From contig CM022673.1 in assembly GCA_012295275.1 (NCBI GenBank), positions 1,390,605 to 1,454,604 on the forward strand: a stretch of 64,000 bases of DNA. Direction: 5' to 3'. The stretch is from Chrysomallon squamiferum (Eukaryota > Mollusca > Gastropoda > Neomphalida > Peltospiridae). The notes below the pieces were generated by a model. It was not told where the DNA came from, searched no databases, and saw only the letters and a program-made list of their open reading frames with translations. Position 1 is the first letter of the stretch. Every line of letters begins with the position of its first letter. Positions 55,134-64,000 of this stretch are shown here, one piece after another. The position numbers were made by a program, and so were the translations under genes.

Positions 55134-57491
55134 TATTATTGTTGTTGTTGTTTCATACACATCATTTGAAATATTTTAAATTTAACTGGCCATCCTTATA
55201 TGATTAATATCATGCATTTTTAAATTTATATTTCCATACCATCTAGTATATTCCATAATATTTACATTTACATGGACATATAAAATAATATATAAATATG
55301 TATATATGTGCATGTGTGTACATTTAGATATATATGGTTTTATGTATATGATAAATTGATTTTCAAGAGAAATAACTAGTATACACTCTGAACCTAACTG
55401 CAGGCTCAAGATAAATTTTTATTTTTTTTTTTAAAATAAATGTTTTTTAGGTTTTTACGTGTATATATAAACTATGATAAACACTAACTTAAATCCAAAA
55501 CTTCATGTATTTCTGTTGTTACAAACAGTCTGTTATACATCTAGTATAATGAGTAATGAAAACAATTCAACCAGTGCTAATAGCACTAATAACATACACC
55601 TCTACAGCATGTACAAGTGTTATATGCACTAGCAGAGAGTGAGAATGAAAGCTATACTAAACATGCAAACTGGAAAAGGAATTCCTTTTCCAGGAATGTG
55701 CTGGAATTGTGTGACTCCATTGTAAACTACATCAAATATCTCAGATTTCTTGAAGCAGTACACAGAGGGGAAAAGCAAGCACAGAAAGAAAAAAAAAAAA
55801 AAAAGTTTTAAAACATTATTTAGTCAGTTATGGCAGCCTACCAAGAGGTTCAAGGAAACTGTTGTAAAAATGTCAGGCTCCTGTTTGAAGGTTTTTAGAT
55901 TCTGTGGTGTGAATATTTGAAAGATATGTAAACTTTAAGTCTTGGCTAATTTGAATTTTTGTTTTTTCATTTTTTAATTATTTTTTCTGCTGATGCTAAA
56001 ATGTTTATGAGTCTAAAAATGAATACAAACCTTTTTTTGATCTTTAAAAATGTTTTATTAAGCAAATGATTCATATCTAACTGTATAAGTATATTTCAGT
56101 TTAGTGCCAAATTATATGTGTAAATAAATATATTTTTGTTTTTATCCTGAATTTAAATTTCAGAATTTTAAAGCCTGTTAAAAGTTATTTCACCTTTTAG
56201 GCTGTTTAAAGTCCACATTTTCTTTTCTTTTTCTTTTAAATCATAATTTTTAATTTTTTTATCTCCTGTATATAATATTAATACTTGCATATTTTAATAA
56301 ATCTTAATTTCATTGTTTTTCTTTTGAATTTAAATTTTATGTCTCCATTTCTTTCAAATTATTTCACTTGCCTCAGATTTAAAATGTATTTGTCACAATA
56401 AGCTTTTCTAAACTAACTTGTATTATAAATAAATAAATAAGTATTATATGCTCTATTCTTTTAACTTATAGTTTAAGCACTGGTTTTTCCTACATTAAGA
56501 TTTGAAAATATGAAAAAAAAAAAAAAAATTGAAAATTACAAAATTTTAAGTAGTGGTTAAGTAGCAGAAAAAAAAAATCTGTTTGAAATCTGTCAAACAC
56601 ATGCACACACAGGCATCTTATAATAATATGTTGGTGTGAGAGAGAGGTTTGTGTGTTCAGTGTGTTCGAATATTGATGTAAAAAAGAAGTTTGTAGTGTG
56701 TTTGTGTGTTCATGTCTTTGTGTTAGTCTCAAGCTTATAAATATTGCAAATACATTAATACATCCAAGATAACACCAAAACCACAACAACAAAATATTTA
56801 TTAAATATATTAAAGACTTTGGTGAAAAGAATTTTGTGATTTTGTATTTATGAAAGCAAACACTTCAAATTAGCTGAAAACAGAAGTAAACAGATAAGCC
56901 TGTGAAATTAGCTGTAGTGATGATATAATTATGTGTGAATTTAAAAAAGGTTATGTTCAAGAGAAAGACTGATACATAGACAGATACAGAGGGAGAGAGA
57001 GAGAGAAACTATATATAGCAAATTAATATCGGTGATACAGAAAGACAAGAAAGATAGTGAGAGAAAGAAATAAGATGAAAGAAAGAAATAAAGACAGATT
57101 TGACTGTGTAGCAAGTTAGATTGTGATGGTGCACATTTTGAGACAGAAAAAGCTGGACTGTGAGAAAGAAAGAGAGAAATGGAGAGACTGAGACAAGGAA
57201 AGTGTGAAGAAGAAAAGATGCTGTGTTTGTTGCAAACTGGCAACTCGGAAAAAGGCTGAACAGAGAGAATGTCTGTGCATTCTGTTCTCATGTGTACACA
57301 TGTTAATAATAACATTGTGTTGACAGGTTTTTAACATTAGATACAAAATGTTTGTACACCAGTTGGTTAAGATGTATAAAAAGACTTGCTTAGAACACAT
57401 ACATGTGTTAGCAGATTACAGTACATAAAAGTATTCTGAAGTAAATGTGTACATGTGTATGTGTGACTTTGTGATAACCAGTATATTAAAA

Positions 57492-57585
<94 letters not shown>

Positions 57586-58196
57586 ACACACACACACACA
57601 GACATACATACATTAGCATGGTTAAATAATATTAAAAAGTTTGCTTTAAAACTTGAACACATAATTAGCATCACATTATATTCTACTGATGTGAGAAAGA
57701 TGTTTCTGAGTGCAATGCTTAATGCATACATTACACAAAGAGTGATGTTAACATCAGATACCATGTACACATAGTCCATGGTTCACCAGCATGAAAAGAC
57801 TTGCATAAACACATGAAAAAATTAGGATAATTTAATATGCTAGAGAGCAGTTTGTGCATGCAATGTCTTCTCATGCGTGCATGCAGACTATTAAAAATAA
57901 TGATATCAGTTTATTAACACAGACTGTAACCTGCACAGAACAGCTGCATGGTTAAAAGGTAGAAAAAAGACTTGTTTACGAGCTAAAACACAAACAACGT
58001 AATAATTCTGATATTATCTCATAAAAAACTAGTCTCCCTATCTGCACAGCTTGATAAACTGAGTGTCAAGAATATCAAATGTTAACTCATGTTTTTATCT
58101 GTACCTGGGAAGGTTATAACATTTTACTTGTATCGCTTTTAAATTAGGTGCCAAAAGTAAACTTTCTTTTCTTTTCTCTTCATTTTTTTTTCTTCT

Positions 58197-58236
<40 letters not shown>

Positions 58237-58385
58237 CAGTTAAGGTTTTGTTTTGTTATTAATTCTTATTTATTTACTTATGTATTTTTGTATATTTTAT
58301 TTTATTTCTATGGGTCTATCTTTGCTTTATTTTCAGTTCAGTGTTATGATTCTAATATGTCCTTTCTTGCCTTTATAATGTTGAC

Positions 58386-58455
<70 letters not shown>

Positions 58456-59164
58456 CAATAATAATAGCTGTTGTGTTGTTTTATCAACCCATAATATTTT
58501 ATTAGCTTAAACCTTTATTCAGTTATTTTATAATTTAATACATGTAATAATAATTAGAATTATTGTTGTTATTTCATCATCATCATCATCAAATTTGTAA
58601 TTCATTAAATGTAATATAATTATTTTGGAGGGGGCTTTCATTCATAGTTATCTAAACTCCCAATCCATTTTTTTCTTTTTTTTTTTTTTTTTTGACCTTT
58701 CTATCATACTGGAGAGAAGAAACACAGTATTACACTGCTGTGAGAATAACTCTCGTATTACACAACAAAGTAAGTATTGCATGTTCAACATTCAGACTCT
58801 GAAATCAAAGACGACCACACACACATTCTGTATAAACTGAACATATACATGTGCTTACAACCAATTAACATTCATTGGAGCAGAATTAAACATAACAGCT
58901 TTCACATTAACTGTGCTTATGAGCCTGAACAGTGATTTGATCCCACTGGCTCTGGTTGTTGGCAGCATCACCATGTTACAGATTTTGTCTTTTTATGCAG
59001 AAATTACGTGATAACATTCTAATGTTGCTTGAACACACCAATATGTATATAATATTTTTGAGGGAATAATGTTTTATTTAACAAATTATATTTCATTAAT
59101 TTCTAACATATAATCTAACATTCTGTTATAATGAATAAGAAACCAGCTGTATCCAGTCAATGAA
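54421..59164. other. Non-coding, AT-rich
   Basis: No gene seen. It holds T runs at 54508-54539 and 58197-58236, (TTA)n at 55098-55150, purine-rich tracts at 56990-57200, (GA)n-(CA)n at 57497-57600, and ATAATG repeats at 58388-58460. Confidence 0.6.
57497..57600 (+). repeat. (GA)n-(CA)n compound microsatellite
   Basis: About 42 GA dinucleotides followed directly by about 9 CA dinucleotides. Confidence 0.97.
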
Positions 59165-59350
59165 TTATTATTTTTTGTTGTTTTTAATTTAGCAGTAGAG
59201 CATCTTTTATTTGCATCTTCCCATATACAGGAAAGCATGTCTCCCAGCTTCAACAAACTAGTAATGATGTACTGATTGGAATGGGAAATGGCCCTATAAT
59301 AGCAACAGTAACTGAGACCAACTTACTGTCACTGAGCTATGTCCAAAGTG
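59165..59350 (-). mobile_element. SINE copy, long body
   Basis: The minus strand begins GGACATAGCTCAGTGACAGT (A-box), then GGGCCATTTCCCATTCCAAT and GCTTTCCTGTATATGGGAAG. It ends ATGCAAATAAAAGATGC. Head and body are in the same order as in the other copies. Confidence 0.65.
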
Positions 59351-59884
59351 AGGTATGTTATATATACTAGTATTATTAATACAAGCTTTTGTATGGCTTT
59401 TATGTTATGAAGGGCTGGATATATGTGTGTGTGTGTGTGTGAATGTGATATAAACTAGTATTAATTGTTAAACAATAAAACGGTCTGTAGAATCTGAGAA
59501 ATCTAACCAGTCAGTTGTTGTTGTTTTGTGTTTCTTTTGCTTTTTTTGTTTTTCTTTCTTTCTTTTTTTTTAAAAAAAATTCTCTGTTTTTTTTTACATT
59601 ATTTTATAAATAAATAAAAAAATAAATAAAAGGGAAGGAAAGAAATCATCACAGTGCTGTAAACTACTGGTTGTGTTTGAACAACAAAAGTATCACTCAC
59701 TCAAAGTCAGTACAGAATGTTATCTGTGTTCTTCTAGTTTGCCTTCTGTTTCAGTGGTTAGTGTGAACAGTTTCAAACATCCAAATTAACCTCCAGATAA
59801 ACAGCAGACCCATCCTGAACAGATAACAAAAAAATCTCCAACATTAATTTTTTTTTTTTATAGCTGATTTCAATGATTTGTATG
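59351..59884. other. Non-coding
   Basis: AT-rich with a (GT)n run at 59428-59441 and T/A runs at 59540-59630. Nothing else. Confidence 0.6.
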
Positions 59885-59922
59885 TGTGAATGTATGTATG
59901 TATGTATGTATGTATGTATGTA

Positions 59923-59955
<33 letters not shown>

Positions 59956-60120
59956 TTGTGTATGTATATGTATGTATGTAATGTATGTATGTTTGTGTAT
60001 GTATATGTATGTATGTAATGTATGTATGTATGTTTATGTATGTATATGAATGTATATGTATGTATGCATCTGTATGTATATGTATATGTTTGTATATGCA
60101 TGTGCATGTGCATGTGTGTG
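59885..60120 (+). repeat. (TATG)n microsatellite with higher-order repeat
   Basis: TATG units predominate, with an internal block of about 40 bp (TATGTTTGTGTATGTATATG and following) repeated near 59950 and 59990. Confidence 0.95.
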
Positions 60121-60162
60121 TATTTTTAGTTTTCGTTATACTTAAACCACACCTTGTGAAAT

Positions 60163-61146
60163 AGAGAACAAAGCTTGTACAAGAACTGAACTGAGTTCTG
60201 ATTACTAACAGAGTACAGACTGACCTGATGATGTCATCATCTCCAATAATTCAGTAGTGATGTTATCTAAGTTTTGACACTTACAGCTTCATATTCATCA
60301 TTCTTAAATCAAAGGTTGCTGAAAGAATAATATTATCCCCAAAGGAAATCTTTACGGATGGATTCAGTGTTTTTAAAACAGACGTTTTGTTTCACAGAAG
60401 CCAGTAAGATTGCTGTAGACAGACTGGGACAGATGAAAATGTAGTATGTGAATAAATTAGATAAGAAGGGAATAAAGTAATAAAAGAAAGATTAAGTAGA
60501 GAAAGCCTGAATGTACAAACAAAATTAATGAATGGAAATAAATAAACAAATTAAATAACATATAAATAAAATAAATAAATAAATGGTCAAAACAAAGAAT
60601 GAATGACTCAGTAAAAAGGTGTAGACCATGAGTATCAGGTTTCTTCTCTAGATATCTATGTGGTCATTGAGAAATATAATGCCATAAACATTACTGAAAC
60701 ATTAATTAAATTATTTCATACATGAAATAACTAAACTAAAACACAGAAGGCCATTACATTTTTAGCATTCTGTTTGCATTTCCTTTTATTAAATCAACAT
60801 ATTATGAATTTAAATAAAAATTACATAATTTAATAATCTATTCCACAATTTATCTGGCAGTGTCATACTGAATTAGGCAAGAAGCAATGTTTAAACACAT
60901 CACAAAACAATTTCAGATAAATATTTCAGAATTTAATAGACTGTGCCACAATTTACCTGGGAGAGTAAAATTGGATTAATCAGGTTTAAAAACAACAACA
61001 TCACAGACATCGCGACATGATTTATGTGCAGTGGAAGCAGTTGCAAACAGAACAAAGCTTGTACAAGAACAGAACTGAGTTCAGATTACAGACTCAGAGT
61101 ACAGTCTGACCTGATGATCTCATCATCCACAATAATTCAATTGCTT
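60163..61146 (+). repeat. Dispersed direct repeat of about 95 bp
   Basis: The segments 60163-60256 and 61047-61146 share GAACAAAGCTTGTACAAGAA, GAACTGAGTT, GAGTACAG and TGACCTGATGAT, and end CAATAATTCA. Between them, 60830-60880 and 60933-60990 are a second diverged pair. Confidence 0.8.
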
Positions 61147-61469
61147 GCAAATGGGTTGCAGCAAAGATAAGTTCTAAATTGCATTAAGCACCAGTGTCAG
61201 AATAAACACCAAGCATCAACAGATGAGGTAACATTTTCAACATGTGTCAAAATAACATTAAGAAATGCTTTTATAATAATAGAAATAACAGAATGGATGA
61301 TGTAATGTCTGCAATACGATATCCCAGCAAAGTTCAGTAATGACCAAAAACCATTTAGTAGCATTAAACAAGAGTCAGAAAGTGAAATGAAGTAAAATAG
61401 GTGATCAAGAAAGATCCACTGAAGTTATGACTTTACTTGTATTAAATGACAATACTGAAACAATACAGA

Positions 61470-61790
61470 TCATAGAATCCATGTTAAGATATTGAATACA
61501 GTTTTACCTAACTGAAAATGGTTGGATATGTTACAAATTGGTGATAGCCAGACACTGTGTGAAAACCTGTATTAAGATGTTAAATAAAGCTTAATGCTTT
61601 CTCTGTCAAGGTGGATATTACCTAACTGCCAAAAACTGGATCATGATAGAAATATACGATACATAGGCACTGTACTGATGAATGGATAAATTTACTGTAA
61701 AATCTGCATTAAGATATTTAATAAAGTTTAAGTGTTTCTGAATTATGTTACAAATAGATGATATTCTGACAGTGTATTGGTCTGTAAGGT
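61470..61790 (+). repeat. Degenerate tandem repeat, three copies
   Basis: Landmarks recur in order: CTGTATTAAGATGTTAAATA, TACCTAACTG and GGATATGTTACAAAT-like pieces, then CACTGT. Period is about 90-130 bp and divergence is high. Confidence 0.55.
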
Positions 61791-62133
61791 AAACCGGAGA
61801 TTCAGTTATAAATGAAATGTATTATGATCAGTATAGAAAAGTCAAAATCTTATCCACTTATAGCATTTACTAAAGATTCTTGAGAAGTTAACAACCGAAA
61901 AAAATAAGATAACAGTTGCATAAAACACCAGTACTGAGTCAGTAATTGATTTAAACAGAACACAAAACAGGCATTGTAGCATTTTCATTACAACCCTTGG
62001 CATTCAAAAAATCACCACTAACATGAAGCAAAAGGAAAATGGAATTCATGACATTTTCTGTGACAGTAATACTATTAACATTTTCCAACTCTTCATTGTA
62101 AAAAATATTCAAACAAATTAAAAATTAAAAATT

Positions 62134-62164
<31 letters not shown>

Positions 62165-62639
62165 CAAAAATAAAAATAAAAATAGAAATAGAAATAAAAA
62201 TAAAAATAATCTACTGCATAGAAATTATTATGGAGAATTTAAAATTCTTCAACAGTCTTTGTAGCTTATGGCGATTTTTATCTTATAATATCAAATACAC
62301 TTCAGTAAAGATAAAAATTTATCTGCATAAAACACTTGTAGTTAAATGGTAATACAGACATAATAAAACATAGATAACATGACAAAAGGTCAGTAACAAT
62401 ACTATTTTGATTATAAAATATAAGTAAGATTCTTTGGTGTAAATTAATTCAGTCTTGGATAGAATTCTCTGGCAATGGTGCCCATGAGTAAAAAGAGTGA
62501 AAATGAATAATGAACATAAATATTTGCTTAATTACACCAATGCACATTTTATTAGAAACTATTATTAGGTATCAGACATTTAAAAAAAATAATAATAAAG
62601 AGAAACACCATCTGCCAATAAACTGTCTGAAAATTCAGC
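61791..62639. other. Non-coding
   Basis: AT-rich with an AAATAAAA-type simple repeat at 62125-62210. No gene seen. Confidence 0.6.
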
Positions 62640-62745
62640 AGCAACCAAGCTTTTATACAAACCTTCTCATTTACAGGAAAACGCATTCTAAGACCATTGA
62701 TAAACCAGCAGCACATTGGCATGAACAGAAATGCCTGGGTTACAC
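62640..62745 (-). mobile_element. SINE fragment
   Basis: The plus strand reads CCTTCTCATTTACAGGAAAA then GACCATTGATAAACCAGCAG and TGAACAGAAATGCC, the body of the family in minus orientation. Confidence 0.55.
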
Positions 62746-62834
62746 AGCAAAGATACAAGTGTACAGTATTAACACAGTTTAAATACAAAGCATGATTTGT
62801 ATTCTTTATATGTGTGTGTCTGTGTGTCTACACA

Positions 62835-62964
<130 letters not shown>

Positions 62965-63254
62965 AAGCCTCTACAAACTGAAACCTCAGAACCTTGACAT
63001 CAGTTTTAACCATTCCAATTAAATGTGACATGTTGATGTATGGGCAAGCCTCTAGTTAAAGGGTTTGTAATTAAATTTTAAAGTTCCCTTATGCTTAAAC
63101 AGAAAGTCTAGAAAACGTTTAGAGTGAATTAAAGAAGACATTTTGATGTAAACTGCAAACTGGCTGAGTTTGCTCTAATTAAAATTAAAAGCACACAGGT
63201 TTCTGTTTCAGTGCTACATAAACACACGTGCAGTTCATTAATTAAAGAAAAAAA

Positions 63255-63725
63255 AAAAAAAAACAACAAAATAAATTTATGCTAAAATGTTTATCTTCAG
63301 AACTACCAGTGAAAATGTGTATATGTAATTAATTTTACTTCTAAGATTTTTTATCTTCAGAGCAATGACTAGAAACTATGTGTATTAATTTAATTTACTA
63401 TCAAGGTTGTTGTTTTGTTTTTGTTTCTAGATTTACAACTAAGAATTTTATGTTAAAAAATATGTATACAAAATTAATTTTTATTACTATGATAATCATC
63501 TTTAAAACTAATTGTATAAAAGTATGTATATAAAATTATTTTTACAGGTAGGATTTTTTTTTTTATCTTTAGATTTACCTTTAAGATTTTATATCTTTAG
63601 AATTATCAGAAGAACACATGATGGAGAAATAAATTTTATTGCCAAAATTTTAATCTTTAGAAGTGTCTGTATAAAATATGTGTATGAAATTAATTTTACA
63701 GGTAGGATTTTTTTCATTATATTTT
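63255..63725 (+). repeat. Degenerate AT-rich tandem array, about 75-bp period
   Basis: Six or so diverged copies share TTTTATCTTTAGAATTATCA, AAAATATGTGTAT, AATTAATTTTACAGGTAGGA and a T run. No coding potential is seen in any frame beyond short open stretches. Confidence 0.65.
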
Positions 63726-64000
63726 TTAAAATCTTTTTATCTGTCAATAGAAAATATATATTTGAAATCATTATTATTGATCAGAATAAGGGAATGAATG
63801 GTGTTTAATGATAAATCAACATATTATGTTTGTGTTAAAGGTTATTAAGTCATGGTTTTGTTGTGATTTTGTGTGAGAGAAAACCACTGCAATAATACTG
63901 TGAGTTAATTTTAACAATTATAAGCTTCATATATTAGTAAAAGATTATAGTTTATATTTTCTAGAAAGGGAATGCGTTAATCTATTTTATTATTAATTTA

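Noticed and set aside
58197-58236. Long T and A runs as traces of processed pseudogenes
   Set aside because: No coding remnant or target-site duplication is visible beside them (also at 36128, 46340, 48730 and 54508).

Overview
The window looks like an AT-rich (about 70% A+T by eye), repeat-laden invertebrate nuclear genome. It is probably a mollusc and perhaps a gastropod. I infer this from one intron-rich gene with GT-AG introns, abundant (CA)n, (GA)n and (TATG)n microsatellites, several minisatellites, and old copies of a tRNA-derived SINE that resembles, from memory, a family widespread in molluscs. No bacterial, viral or organellar gene organisation is visible.

The only gene I can recognise is on the minus strand, from the start codon at 16826 to the stop codon at 239. 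It encodes a dihydropyrimidinase (DPYS / CRMP family). I rebuilt it from 14 coding exons. All 13 introns have GT donors and AG acceptors, every reading phase agrees across the junctions, and the coding length is 1731 nt, or 576 residues plus stop. All six metal-ligand positions of active dihydropyrimidinases are present (H70, H72, carbamylated-lysine K162, H195, H251, D329), so the product should be an enzyme of reductive pyrimidine breakdown rather than a catalytically dead CRMP. Its C-terminal tail is nevertheless of CRMP type. The first exon (eight codons) is the least certain part.

Layout: 1-238, 3' untranslated region; 239-10779, exons 14 to 2 with small introns; 10780-16802, large intron 1; 16803-about 17000, exon 1 and probable 5' end. 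From 17 kb to 64 kb I see no convincing coding exon. That region holds microsatellites, minisatellites (34-bp unit at 22.1-23.0 kb, TACATA-type array at 27.6-28.2 kb, 34-bp unit at 44.3 kb, 28-bp unit at 45.0-45.4 kb), degenerate AT-rich arrays (46.6-47.2, 61.5-61.8 and 63.3-63.7 kb), SINE copies, a CTCF-like motif at 36.97 kb, and a strikingly CpG-rich stretch at 53.2-54.4 kb that may be an unassigned promoter.

The most interesting observation is in intron 4. About 26 tandem copies of a 41-bp unit run directly into the genuine exon 5 acceptor. On the gene strand each unit carries a branch-point-like sequence and, about 21 nt later, a TTTTAG acceptor-like end. The true 3' splice site appears to be the last, slightly diverged copy. 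Splicing to an upstream copy would reach a stop codon within seven codons, so the array looks like a field of decoy 3' splice sites. Other introns of the same gene also have tandem repeats against splice sites.
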